The notes beneath the pieces were generated by a model. The model was not told the origin of the DNA. It saw only the letters and a program-made list of their open reading frames with translations, and ran no database searches. The translations under genes were made by a program, and so were the position numbers. DNA of 64,000 bases from Mugil cephalus (lineage: Eukaryota > Chordata > Actinopteri > Mugiliformes > Mugilidae), in contig NC_061772.1 of the NCBI RefSeq assembly GCF_022458985.1, positions 26,781,501 to 26,845,500 on the forward strand, given 5' to 3'. Shown here in pieces: positions 1 through 12,500 of the stretch (its first letter is position 1; every line of letters begins with the position of its first letter).

Positions 1-345
1 ATTAAACAGCACTAGCACACAGTGCTTGAGTAGTTAGAGAGATGGACTTATATAAGAAATCAGTGGACAGTTTCTCAGTGCAGCCTATATGTAAAGCAGC
101 ATTACTAAGGGACGGTTTTGTGTCACCAGAGACAGTCTTAACTATAAGCTTCAGCAAAGAGGAAAGTCTGAAACCGAGCCTTAAAGGTAGAGAGGGTGTC
201 TGCTCTGCCACCCGAAACCAATCTGGGAGCCTAAGCCTCTTCTTTGCATTCCCCTTGTTTAAACTGTAGGAACCACAAGTAAAGCCTGCACTTTGAGACT
301 GGAGTAATCTATTGGGACGACATGAGGTCTTTGAGATAAGATACA
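1..345. repeat. Fragment of a common teleost interspersed repeat
   Basis: The stretch reads like the later part of a repeat scattered through many fish genomes: a run ending in 'ctataagcttcagcaaagag', then a 'gtagagagggtgtctg' block and a 'ccacaagtaaagcctgca' block. The head of what I believe is the same family appears near 45.6 kb. The class is not assigned. Short open frames on both strands here do not resemble proteins. Recognition is from memory of the family, not from a search. Confidence 0.45.
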
Positions 346-929
346 GAAAACAGAGATGTGCAATAGAACGGAGCAGCTAACGGATCATAAACACACCAGT
401 ACACGATTTGGTTAATGAGATAATTAAAGTCCTCCTCCACTCCATGTGGAAGGTTTGGTTGTGCTCACCTAAAATCTTGTTTCAAGTGAGAACCAGCCGG
501 TTGAACTTTTACCAATGCTGTGTGGAAACCTGCTCTATGCAATGAATTTAAGAGACGTGTTGTACCTAGTAATTAAACCCTGAATGTAGAAAATCTTTGA
601 CTATTCATAGATCCTGGATACGTAAAAGTGTGGGAGGAGGCACAGATGTAGTTTAAAGAATTTCTAGCTGAGGGGAATCTTTTGACTGTTGACTATTGCT
701 GATTTGGAGGAAGAAATAAAACTCGCTCAGTTAAAGTAGTTGGTAAATAATTGACTGATCACAGTCCATGTTCCTTCGTTCTGTCTCCTCCAGGTGAAAA
801 CTTGGCTACTTATTACCTCAAACCCAGATCAGGGAAGAGAGAGTTTAAACATTTACTTGAATGACTTCACCTAAAAAAAAAAAAAACTAAATAAATAATA
901 ATAATAAATAAATATATATGTTGTTCACT
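346..929. other. Non-coding flank, nothing recognised
   Basis: AT-rich sequence with no recognisable exon, RNA gene or inverted-repeat element. The next gene expected by human synteny on this side (PDP2) is not seen in the window. Confidence 0.5.
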
Positions 930-1502
930 TACTGGCCACTTTATTAGGTACACCTGCTCAATTGCTTGTTAACACAAATAGCTAATCAGCCAATCACATG
1001 GCTGCAAGTCAATGCATTTAGGCAGGTAGAGGTGACTAAGACAACTTGCTGAAGTGCAAACCGAGCATCAGAATGGAGGAGAAAGGGGATTTAAGTGACT
1101 TTGAACGTGGCTGGTGGTGGTGGTGTAATGGTGTGGGGGGTATTTTCTCCTTAGTACAAACTGAGCATGGTTTAAATGCCACAGCCTACCTGAGTATTGT
1201 TGCTGACCATGTCCATCCCTTTATGACCACAGTGTACCATCTTCTGACGGCTACTTCCAGCAGGATAATGCACCATGTCTCAAACTGGTTTATGGAACAT
1301 GACAGTGAGTCCACTGTACTCCAATGACCTCCACAGTCACCAATTCAGGGCAGTTGACAAATATGCAACAACTGTGTGATGCCATCATGTCAATATGGAT
1401 CAATCTCTGAGGAATGTTGAAAGTATGCCACCAGGAATTAAGACAGTTCTGACGACAAAAGGTGGTCCAACCTTTTAGGTGTAGCTAATAAACTGGTCAA
1501 TG
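930..1502 (+). mobile_element. Internally deleted Tc1/mariner-type transposon
   Basis: The left end carries 'ggccactttattaggtacac' just after position 933. The right end, at about 1474-1501, is a mutated inverted copy containing 'gtgtagctaataaactgg'. Between them are recognisable pieces of a Tc1-like transposase gene: the region beginning 'gaatggaggagaaagggg' and a later piece with 'gcatggtttaaatgccacag' and 'ccatccctttatgaccacag'. The central transposase coding sequence is missing: the frame jumps from the N-terminal helix-turn-helix part to the C-terminal catalytic part. The element is about 570 bp, against roughly 1.2-1.6 kb for intact elements. It is a dead copy. Confidence 0.8.
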
Positions 1503-2115
1503 TGTTCAGTTTTATATTTTATTTTCAATTCTCTCATAAATAGTGCCTTTTGCACTATTTTATATATACTTTGTCTGCACTGAAAAGGAAAAGGTCTCCC
1601 ATTTATATTGTATAATAACTATAAAAGGGCCCCATTAATGTGGGGAATAAAAAAAAAATGTCAAAGTTATTCAGAATTTTATTTCCTTCAGCAAACATGG
1701 CAAGAATTTTGAATGCATTACAAAAATATTCACACCACCCATAAATTACATTTTAACTGTTCTTCCACAAACACAAAACAACCCTAACTGACGCGTCACT
1801 CCTTATATGTGCGTGATTAAATAAAATCCCTGCCATACCACTGCATTAGCAAAATCCCAGTCCATCTAAACTAAGGACCAGCGTTAAACAAAGCTGCCAT
1901 AACTCTCCCAAACGCAGCACCGAGCTCTCACTGAGGCATGTACATACGAGTCCGCGCATGTATTTTTAATTTTTTCAAGTTGTTGAGATCAGTGCAAACT
2001 CCAAACCAGCAAATATGACAGTATGAAAATATTTTGATTCAAAAACTAAATTCATTATTGCCTTGTTAGGGTTGCTGGTGTTGGATAAGTCCCGAATGAT
2101 CACACTGTTAAGGGG

Positions 2116-2116
<1 letters not shown>

Positions 2117-2152
<36 letters not shown>
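2117..2152. repeat. (TA)n(CA)n compound microsatellite
   Basis: About 12 TA dinucleotides run directly into about 6 CA dinucleotides. Confidence 0.9.
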
Positions 2153-2592
2153 TATATCTCCGTCTCATGAGCTTTAAGGACCGGAGACCTTCATGCCCAC
2201 AGTCATGGTCATCACAGGAGTTTAGCTAATGCAGCACTAATCTGACTCGAAGGGATCTATGGCCTCAAGGACGGGGAATCCACCAGCAATAGGCTGGATC
2301 AACGGGGGATCAATCAGATAAGCAAGGAGGCCAAGGCTTTGGATACAGGCTGCAGCGAGGAATGGTACCAGTCTGTAAACAGCAACAGGCTGCACTGGTG
2401 TATGGAGCAGTTATTGAAAGGGGTTTGCTGCTAACTATGGAGGCACCAATACATGCCCAGCATTTAAATCTTCAGCTCATGTTTACATCTTAGATTAACA
2501 TACCACCTCAAAAAGCATACGGCAGTTTTATTATTTGACTTTTCATTCTTAAGCGCTGGCATTATTACAGTATATTGCTTCGTAAAATCCCT

Positions 2593-2598
2593 TTTATT
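2593..2598 (-). terminator. Candidate ca7 poly(A) signal
   Basis: AATAAA on the minus strand, about 240 nt past the ca7 stop codon. A second AATAAA lies at 2527-2532. Either could be used; there is no transcript evidence. Confidence 0.3.
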
Positions 2599-2838
2599 TT
2601 CCCTAAATTATTCAAAATCTGATTCTTCTTGCTGCCATTGACATTTCTGACCAGTAGAGGGAAACATGCATCTCAAATAATCCGGCAGTGATGAGAATCT
2701 TTTTCCCACTCTTTTAGTACAAAAAAATACATTAGAAATCACAGGACAGGCTACGTGGAAGGGGAAAGTACAGTCGGATTAATGCGGTCACCGTCTAAAA
2801 AACAGATTTCATCATTTATGAGATCGGTTGAGGTCACG

Positions 2839-5800
2839 TTAATTGGAGGAACGCACTTTTCTGCCCTTGAGAGGCTGAGGAGGCCTGAAGTTGTTTTCCA
2901 TGTGTGTCCTCTGATCCTCTTCCTCTCCGTTGAACAGAAGCATTCTGAACTTCCCCAGCTGCAGACAGAAAAAAAACAAAACCAAAACTCAGTGTTCATT
3001 TGTTTTGTGCACCACACAAAAAGGATGACTAGTATGATTTACATTAAATCCCCAAAAACAATAAAAATACATGACCTAATCTCCAAGGAGACATAGGAAA
3101 TGCCTGTATCCAGCTTTGGTTGCACACTTTTGTTGATAATAGTTGATGTGCAGTCTCGTTTTATTTTAATTCATACAATATCCAAAAGATAGAACTGCTT
3201 TCACTTGTGTTTCAGCATTTTCCCCATAGCTCCATGTTTACCTCTATGCTGGGAAACAAAATAACTCAGTTATGTAAGGTCTTTGCCCTGCTACGTCTCC
3301 ACGCAAGCATTTGTCAAAAGCCCTGTAACCATCCAGTCATTCATCAGGATAATCAGCTGGAGGGGATCAAAAGCTTCAGGCCCCCAGAGTCATAGTTTAT
3401 GAGTCCAGTTGCTTAGCAGACACCTCACCCCCAGCTATGCTGCAGCTATTGGTTTACGGACGGATCGTTTTCATCCAAAGTGCCTCCGTCAGTAGAACCT
3501 CCTGATTCCTTGTGTACGGTCCTGGAGTTAAAAATGGGTAAACTACACAAGAAGAGATCAGCTAAGTGTGAGTATAATCCAGAGGATGGGAGCAGTCGCC
3601 ACAGGGCAAACTGGAAGCCTCGTGCTCCAGACGTCCAATTCGACAGCTCAACTTGTCAACGGCTTGGGGTTGTCAAGCCCGAGCTTTGTTTAAATTCAGT
3701 GTCAAGAGCAGTGGATAAAGAGACGTTGAACCAAGCTGGAACCCCCGTGAATGACGCTCAGTCTTGTTTTGGTCTCCAGATATAGTCTCATACTTAGGGT
3801 AAAGGATATATTCTGCACAGAGGTGCACCCCAGCATCCCCCTCGACAGCTCAAAACTGGCATAGTAATCCGGGCAATGCTGAACTTTACAAATACAAAAA
3901 AAAAAAAACACCATGTGTCTGTAACTGTTATTCCATTATAACATTAAAAATCTAATTTACATTTTGAGCACTTGGGATGAAAGAATGTGGCTAAAATGAA
4001 TGTGAGAAACCAATTGATATTACTGCAAGGTTGAACATCCAATATGTGCATTTAAATACGAATGCTGTTTAAAAATGGTGCATATTTGACAATTTATCAT
4101 GAATGAGAGATGTTTTCTTGCATGCTCCCAATCCTGCAATTGTCCCCTTTTTTAAGCCGTAACCTATTGTATCCAATTGTACGTCGTCTATTGGAGAAAA
4201 CAAAACATAGAGCCAGAAGAATTGCCCACCATCGGCTTGCAGCCAAGATATGAGAATATGGGTTAATGCCGTGTATGGGCGGCTGTGCCACATGACCCGG
4301 AATAAATGGCTGCTACAGACTGCAACACTGAGAGAGAAACCAGCCTCTTCCTCTATTGCAAATCAGAGAAATAGATTTTGCATAATATTCCTGATATACC
4401 TTATTTTAGGACCGGTTTTCTCATTTGCTGTGCAAAATTAGTGCCACTCCATTTCGCCTTCAGTGAATTAACATCGACGGGCTTAAGTTTTGAGGATGAA
4501 TCACTCACCTGTTTTTCAGACACCACAATTGGATCCTTCAGGACGATCCAGATGACGCTCTCGTGAAGAGGGGGCGTGGTCAGTGAGCCCAGGTAGGTCC
4601 AGAAGTGGAGGCTGCTGGGTAGGAGGCACTTGGGGTTGAAGCCTTTGAAATCTGTGACGCTGCCCTGCGACAGGAGCCCCCCAAAAAAAATGCTTTTTAA
4701 AACGGCACTGCAATAACACCAAGAGCAGGTCATAAGCATCGTCATACAACGCAGCGCTCACCTTAAATTTCACCATGTAAAGAGCGTCTGTTATTATATG
4801 GAGCCATCTGTGGTCATCCCCCGTCTAATAGAACAGATATGAGAAAGTTGGAGAGAATGTAAACTTAGTGTACTTTGATTTCTTTAGAGTTGACACACAG
4901 ATTAAACTTAACAGATGTATAAATAAAGTGGATCTTAAATATTTTGGCAACATTCAGGATTTTCTTCATAAAAATTACTCCAAGTAGAAGTCAAAGAGAC
5001 CTCCTTGTGCTGCAATAACAATTAAACATTTACGGTAACTGCTGATCAGTCGTCTACAGCAGCTTGGAAGAATTTTAGCCCATTCCTCAAAACAAAACCG
5101 CTTAATTTTCAGAAACGTTGGTGGGTTTCTCCCACAACATTACTATTGGATTAAGGTCATAGCCATCTGAACACATTCATTTTGTTCTTTAACTATTCTT
5201 TTGTAAAACAACTTTGCTGTTTGTTTCTCTTCAGATTTAGCTCACAGAAAGACATCCATGAATATACTGGTACAAATCAGAATTCATTAGTGCATTTAAA
5301 CCAAACAATTCTACTTTGGTCTCATTTGTCCATAAAACATTTTGACTTCTGTTTTTTTCCCCCACATGTTTAGCAAACTACAGATGTTCATAAATGTTCT
5401 TTTTGTTCTTTCCACTCTGCCATGCACACCATGGTTGTTCAGTGTAATCTGATGGTGAATTCATGAACATTAGCGAGTGTTAAGAGAAGCCTTTAGCCCC
5501 TCATGTAAAGCATCTTCCTTTTCGGAGTAATCTTTACTGGTTGTGACTAACTAGCAGGAGGGTTTATCTTAAATCTCCTCTATCTGTTCACAATAGTTTT
5601 TTAGAGATAGTTTTGTAACCTTTTTCCAGCCTGATGAGCAACAAAAAAAGCCCCTTTCTCCGAGGAGTCCAGAAAAAGACTGAGCAGAGACATAAGAGTG
5701 TGATACATTTAAGCTTTGACAAGCCTCATTTAACAGTGGCAATGTTTTCTCAAATGCAAAATAGAGAGAGGGGGGAAAAAATGGGCACAGGGGTATAAAA

Positions 5801-8757
5801 CTGGAGGAGTGCACTTAAAAGAAACAACTTACATCCAAAAAGATGCCGAGGACTGCAAGGCCGTCGGGAGCTGTTGCCGCTTCCCCAAAACTCTTGTACT
5901 TGACGGCATTCCAGTGAACTAAATGAAGCTGGAGGCAAGGAATAGCAGGACAGGAAAATGGTCGGGAATCAAAACAGGCTTTAATAATTAAATCAGGCCA
6001 TGCATGCTATGCATTATGGCCTTTTGATTTATTCATCATATCTCATGTTCTGTGATAATAGTTTTTCCATTTCATTTTGTAGAAAAACACGATGGATATG
6101 CTACTGTTGTTGGGATATGAATATAAAACAAAGGGCGTATAACCATGTATCACATATTCTGCATGTATAACATCCAAAAACGTTTTATTCCGCACTGATA
6201 TATTAAAGCATTCGTGTCCAAACACTGACCTCGGAAGCGTAGGCGTGTCCTGCAACAGTGTGCTCAGAGCCATTGCACCCCTTTCCACCCCAGTGGAAGT
6301 GAAATTGTTTCAGTCTGTAGGGGTTGTCGAGCGGGCCTCCCTGGATCACTGTAGGAGATGGGAGATGTCAATAAATAAATAAATAAATAAATAAATAAAA
6401 GGGGGTTGGCATTCACACACACCAAGCTTTAGACAAATCTGCTTTCAAGCAAAGCCTGGTAGAGAACATCCTGTGTGCAGCATCATCCAAACTGCTTGGT
6501 AAACCCAAACCCCCAAACACAACACATGATGAGTCACCCTGATAGCGCCCATGAGTCTTTATTAAACTGCTCACTTTTAAAGCTGAGAAATGAACAGACA
6601 GGCTGCCTTACGTAGCACATGCAAACAGCTTGGAATCCCATGCAAAACAACATTTTAGTTTTGCGCAACTTCCTATTTACATCACTCGGTCACGAAATAT
6701 CAATTTGAACTTTAGGTCATCGCATTCCATCTATTATCAGAATATTATTCAGGTTTGTGGTCTTTTTCGCCTATCACATCTGAGTCTTATTCATTGTGAC
6801 GGTGCTGACATTGTTCTGCTAAACACGTCACACAAGTCAGTGTCAGATTAGCTTTGCGGGGCTGACACAAAGCCGCCTTGTCCCATATTTATAGCATGAT
6901 AGATGGCCACACCTTTACACAAATCAGTTTCTACAGAACAAGTATGAGGTTTCAAATATATTTATACATTCTGCTAGATGTCAATGCAATGACTCGTATG
7001 CAACTCATAAATTACTCGTAATTATATTTAAATGCACATCCTGGACGTTCACCCTTACAGTAATGAAAGCACACTTTAACACGGTTAAAGGCAGTGATAA
7101 CGCTGTAAATGATTAAGTTTAGAAAGATCTAGAGCTTTCTAATGATATATTACTTTGAGTTACCTGGAGAGTAATAACATAACCTTGTGTACATGTTTTT
7201 ATTGTCCTCGCATTATCATCAGTGGATACAATCATGTTAACGAGTATGGCCAGGCTCATAAATGGCAAACAAATGGCAGATGTGTGCACCTCGTTTAAAT
7301 TCTTAAGAAACGCTGAGAACACTGCACTAGTTTGCCTTACAAGTCCCTTCTCCCATCAATTATTTTCAGTGACAGACATTTGTTTGTCTTTGGAAACCGT
7401 CTGAGCCACAACAGCCCGCATTTCTGAGCTTATCATTCAAGTTAATGGCAGGGCATTTAGCATGGATCCACCCAGTAATAAAGACAAATATTGTCATAAT
7501 AACCACTCGGACCACCTAAAGGTTATTATATTCCCTTGTCCAGCAGACAGATCCTCATGCAGTTAAATGACAACTTTTCCACGGCGTAATCAGAGGCGTA
7601 TTTACAACCTTTGATTATGGTCAGTTACGCACACGGTTTGCACTTTCTAGAAATCTGTGTAATCCTCCGCCTTTTGAATTGAAGCGCATGTTTGCGGAGA
7701 GTAAACTTGTAGCACACATTCTCACTGCGCGTGACTGGATGCAGATATCAGAGTCAAACTGCTGATTATCTCTAAACTATGACCTCCATTTACAGGCAGT
7801 CAATACAGTCTCTACCAAGGCATTACTACCTTGTTAAAATAAAATAAAAAAATAAAAAACCTGCACTCTCAAACACAAATCAAGACCGGTTGGTCTCACC
7901 TGAACGATCATCCGAGTCATCAAACTCCACAACGACAGAGTGTCCATTGTTGGAGATGTTGAGTGAAGTACAGCGATCGTAGTTCAGGACAATTGGAGCC
8001 AGACTGTGGTCGTGCGAAGCTTCTTGGGGGACGATGTCAATCGGGGACTGTCGTTTTCCCTGAGCAACAGGGAAGTTTTCATGCCACACAGAAGGACCTA
8101 AATTCATGGAAAGTAAACAAAAACCAAGTGTTTATTTACACATAGTACTTCAGCTTCAAGAGCTAGAGATAATATTTTTATTATTATTAATTATTCTCTG
8201 TCACAGTCATCTGTCAAGAAAAGGAAAGCCCTTTTTTTTTTTTTTGCAAAACACTAAAATAGATTTTATATAATCTGTATCAAGAGGGACCATCCCACCA
8301 CACCACAAGTCACTATTAAAACACTTTTTTTATATAGCCTTCTATCTAGTTAAGCAATTTTTAAATAAAATGAAAAAAAAAAAAAACATCATTAGGTATT
8401 AATATAATTCATTTAGCACTGCATCTTTGGAGCAATGAAGGCCAGTAAATGGAGCATGACACAAATAAAATTCACTGTTTTATTTAGTCAGGAGCTGAAG
8501 ACTAAACAAGTGGGATGTCAGATTATGACAATAGCGGTCATCCCTTTAAGAGTGAGGCTAATCCCGCATTAAGAGCCATCTTTACGTTGCACGGTGCTCC
8601 TCTGGACAAAACGCAATACCCTAAGCAGGACGGAGGGGAAAAATTAAGTTAACTGCCTCCACGAATTCCTAAACACTCGGCATGTACCCTAGGGTATGGA
8701 GCAGCTTTATAATATCTTACCGTCCGTCTTCCCATATCCCCAGTGATTCCCCGTCAT
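2839..8757 (-). CDS. ca7: Carbonic anhydrase VII (7 coding exons)
   Basis: Cytosolic zinc enzyme for reversible CO2 hydration, known mainly from brain and muscle. Exons on the minus strand: 8757-8721, 8097-7900, 6348-6230, 5928-5833, 4824-4762, 4664-4509, 2958-2839. All junctions are GT-AG and the frame closes at 789 nt, 262 aa (human CA VII is 264). The start [13 protein letters not shown] and the end [11 protein letters not shown] mark CA VII rather than CA I-III or XIII. Zinc ligands are visible as FHFHW (His94, His96) in exon 3 and ELHLVHW (His119) across exons 3/4. Also present are the proton shuttle His64 (NNGHS), Glu106 (SEHT) and Thr199 (GSLTTPP), all in CA II numbering, so it should be active. 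Cys183 (NPKCLLP) is kept, but Cys217 is Val (DPIVVSEK). There is no signal peptide. It is divergent from nae1. Confidence 0.96.
4945..5560. mobile_element. Degenerate DNA-transposon-like remnant in ca7 intron 4
   Basis: Phrases such as 'cctccttgtgctgcaataac', 'ttagcccattcctcaaaaca' and 'ctcatttgtccataaaacat' resemble the antisense of teleost Tc1-type transposase genes. No intact ends or open frame remain. It lies between ca7 exons 5 (4762-4824) and 4 (5833-5928), so it is spliced out. The family assignment is from memory only. Confidence 0.4.
6371..6400. repeat. (ATAA)n microsatellite in ca7 intron 2
   Basis: About seven tetranucleotide units, a few bases upstream (in the ca7 sense) of the exon 3 acceptor at 6349-6350. 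Length change here could in principle affect the branch region of that intron. Confidence 0.85.
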
Positions 8758-9545
8758 TGTGCGCGCTTTGTGGAGTCGAGTCGGACCAAACTGCCTGTGC
8801 TGCGCTCCCGTGCGCACATGAAGGGCAGCTATTGATGAAGTTTAAGTAGTGACCAAAGGGGAAGGGCAATTATCCATTTGTGGCCCGCCCCTTCACGCCC
8901 TCTCACACACATACAATATCAGACAGGTGTAATGAATAACATTGATTACTTTCCAAGGGGTGATATATGTCAGGCAACAAGTGAAGGATTCATTGTAAAT
9001 CTTACCTGATGTCACCGGTGCAGATTATTTGGTTCCGACTCCAGTAGCCACAATATAGCCTACATAGCCTAATATCTCTTTTAATGTCAAATTATATTGT
9101 ATTTATTATCTTCAGTCTTTCATGAGGCGTGCCATTACTTGCAAATTAGAAAATTTAAATAAAATAAATGTAACACCGGCGATGGGAAAAAATATATATC
9201 TCAAGCTAAATGCACGCGGAATGGCCATAATGAATAAATTACGTGAAGCCTGTAGTATATGAGAAAATCTCCCAAGACTAATTTCTATTCATTTCATATT
9301 CGGTGCAAAAGCGTTTTTTCTAATAGGTCTGTAAATTTTAATATCAGCCGATCGCGTTGACTCGGCCCAGTCACCCTACATCCCCGCTGAAGAAGCGTCA
9401 CGATGATGGTTTTATTTATTTATTAATTTATTTTATTTTTAGTGTCGAAAGTGCGAGTGTGGGTGTCTTCGCGCGTGCGTATTTGTGTCGAATCTGACAA
9501 AGCGGAAGTAAAAAAATAAAACTGCGGAACTCATTGAAAGATACC
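8758..9545. promoter_or_regulatory. Divergent ca7/nae1 promoter interval
   Basis: The two start codons (ca7 at 8757 on minus, nae1 at 9546 on plus) are 788 bp apart and point away from each other, so both promoters and 5'UTRs must fit here. An ETS-like GCGGAAGT motif lies at about 9501-9508, next to a CpG-bearing stretch at 9440-9490. This suits a housekeeping nae1 promoter. No convincing TATA box was chosen. Whether there is one shared promoter or two is not decided by the sequence. Confidence 0.5.
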
Positions 9546-12500
9546 ATGGCTGCCACCAAAGCCTCCAAAGAACAAAAATACGACAGGCAGCTCAGGTAAT
9601 AAATAAAGAAATAAACAAGCAAACACTTGTTTCTAAGTTAAATTACATTTATTTAGATGAGTGCTGTTAAAGGAAACGGCAGGCTAACGTTAGCTAGCGT
9701 TAGCTTGCCTAATAGTATAAACGAGCATCAGGGAGCTAACGCATTGCTACAGGGTTGATTAAATGAGTTGCTCTGATTATCTGTGGTCATCAGAGGTATT
9801 AGCTTATCTACCGACAAACACCACCCTGTCAGAATTTATACTGAGGGCGTTTGGTGGATATAAGGGGCGTAACAAAACATTAGGCATGTCATTCTTTCAC
9901 TGTAGCTAGCTCTATTTACATTTTACAGCGGTTGAGGACGGATTGTATCACTAGATGGCAACACGTGTCTATGTTGTGTTGTGTGTTTTTTAGACTGTGG
10001 GGTGACCACGGACAAGAAGCGCTGGAGAATGCACATGTTTGTGTCATTAACGCCACAGCCACTGGAACAGAGATCCTGAAGAACCTGGTGCTGCCAGGTA
10101 AACAGACTCTATGGCGATGACAGAGCTGATCAAAACGTGCGTCTGGCTGAATCAACATCCTTTTTTTATTGATTTATTATCAGGCATTGGAGCATTCACT
10201 ATAGTGGATGGACACACGGTGACTGGGGAAGATGTTGGAAACAAGTAAGACAGAGACTTTGTGATCAAGAGGATGTAAATGTAAAATAATATGCGTGCAT
10301 TTTACTTAATTTTAGTTCCTTGTTGACATCTTGCTCTTGTCTTGCAGCTTTTTCCTTAGCAACAACAGCATTGGAAAGGTAGGTATTTCTGGAATAGATA
10401 CTGTTATTTAAATTAAATGTATAATTTGTCATTGTTTGCGTTTCCTTTTTACTCACACACACATACAGTTTCTCATTTTTCCACCTGCTCTCTCTGCATC
10501 TCTCTCATTCACCGTGCTTGTTGTACTTTAATATTCTTTTTAAGAAGAAGACAGCGTATTAGCACATTCATCATATCTTGGATTTTCTGTTGCAGAACAG
10601 AGCACAAGCTGCCACTGAGCTTCTGCAAGAGCTCAACAGTGACGTGTCTGGAAACTTTGTGGAGGAGGTTAGTGTTGTTTAAGGTTTTTACTCAGTCGCA
10701 CAGATGTTTTTGGAAATTAGTAAATGTATTAATCGGAATTGTTGTGTGTGTGTATCTTTTGTCACTCCTGCAGAGTCCAGACAAACTTCTGGACAATGAT
10801 CCAGAGTTTTTCCACAGGTTTACCATAGTCATCGGTGTCCAGTTGCCAGAAAGGTATTATATATATTATGTTATTATATAGATGTAGAGGTTACCTTTGC
10901 TCTCAGATTTTATTGTAACAAAAACTTATTTGAGTATCTTAGCTACACTTTGTGCAGTTTTACATGGATTGAGCCTTTAGCAGCCTAGTCAGACTATTTA
11001 TTTACTCATGCTGCACTAACTTCAAATTTTTAAACTAATTTTCTGCAGAAATTGTAGTTAGCAAGTCTCTATTTAGCTGCTTTACGTCCCCTTTGATTCA
11101 TACAAATTGCAAACATCTTGTGCAGAACTTTTATCAAGATTAGCTTGATTTGTTACAATTTCATTGTCTGTCCAATTAACTTTTATTTTTTTCCCCCTCT
11201 CTCAAATTCAATAGCACATGTTTGAGGCTTGGCTCAGTTCTATGGAGTGCATCTGTACCTTTCCTAGTCTGTAAAACCTACGGCCTCATAGGCTACATGA
11301 GACTGGTGGTGCAGGAGCATACGGGTTAGTAGCAGTACAATAAAACACTTGCTATACACAATATACTCAAGAGTATTGACACGACGCTGTCTGCTTTTTT
11401 GGTAAATGCTTTTATAATCTCATATGTTCCCGTCTTTCTCTTCAGTGATTGAATCTCACCCAGACAATGCCTTGGAGGACCTGAGGTTAGACCAGCCTTT
11501 TTCAGAATTAAAGAATCACGTTAAATCCTACGACCTCGACAGAATGGACAAGAAGGTTTGTGCTTCATTTGCGTCGCCAACTCAGTGCTTTTAAATGATG
11601 CCAGTGTCACACAGTGGAACTACAGCAGCTGAACACACATCCTTTCTATGCTGTTTAATCTGCAGGATCACAGTCACACACCGTGGATCATCGTTGTAGC
11701 TAAATACCTGGAGAAATGGCTCAGTGAGGTGCAGTACATGTTTCTGTGACCTCTCTTGTTTGAAGACGTACGTCAAAAACTCTGTACATGTAGATAAGAT
11801 GTGTCTCTGTGTCTGTTTTTGTAGCACAACGGCCAACCTCCAAAAAACTACAAGGAGAAAGAGGCTTTCAGGCAACTTATTCGTGAAGGTATCCGTGGCT
11901 CTGTAAATTGTAACTGGCTATACGTGACTTGGCTGTGCAACTTATCTGTGATATATTCTCCTTTTTCATTCTCTCAGCAATCATGAAGAATGAGAACGGT
12001 GTTCCAGAGGATGAGGAAAACTTTGAGGAGGCCATCAAGAATGTCAATACTGCTTTAAACCCGACCAAGGTGCCAGATCTCAAATACTCTTGGGAATCTT
12101 TGTTGTGCTCCACACTACAGTACATAGATCAAATATGTCGTGTTTTTTTGCAGATTCCTAGTGCTATTGAAGATCTCTTCAATAGTGAGCAGTGTGACAG
12201 CATCACATCACAGGTTAATCCAAAACCATTTGATTAAAAATGCACATTTTTATAGCATGGATTCAAAAGAACTATAACTTTAGATTTATTTATTTATATT
12301 AACTGAATAATATTGTTGTGTGTGTGTCTGTGTTTAGACTTCATCCTTCTGGGTGATGCTGCGAGCCGTCAAGGAGTTTGTTCACAACGAAGGAAACGGT
12401 AGCCTCCCCGTGCGGGGGACGATCCCGGACATGATCGCAGATTCTCAGAAGTTCATCAGCCTTCAAAACGTGTAAGTGGGGAACACGTGGGTGTCGATAA

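Larger units (their letters stand above)
1503..2838. other. 3' flank and probable 3'UTR of ca7
   Basis: No coding potential was recognised. The part next to 2839 should include the ca7 3'UTR (minus strand). A TA/CA microsatellite lies inside it. The rest is ordinary AT-rich non-coding DNA. Confidence 0.5.

Noticed and set aside
10417..10881. 154-codon open frame on the plus strand
   Set aside because: It runs through nae1 introns 4-6 and their exons in the wrong frame. The exons are explained by nae1.
11889..11977. nae1 intron 10 beginning GTATCC, resembling a U12 donor
   Set aside because: It departs from the consensus after GTATCC and has a strong polypyrimidine tract before CAG, so a normal U2 intron is more likely.
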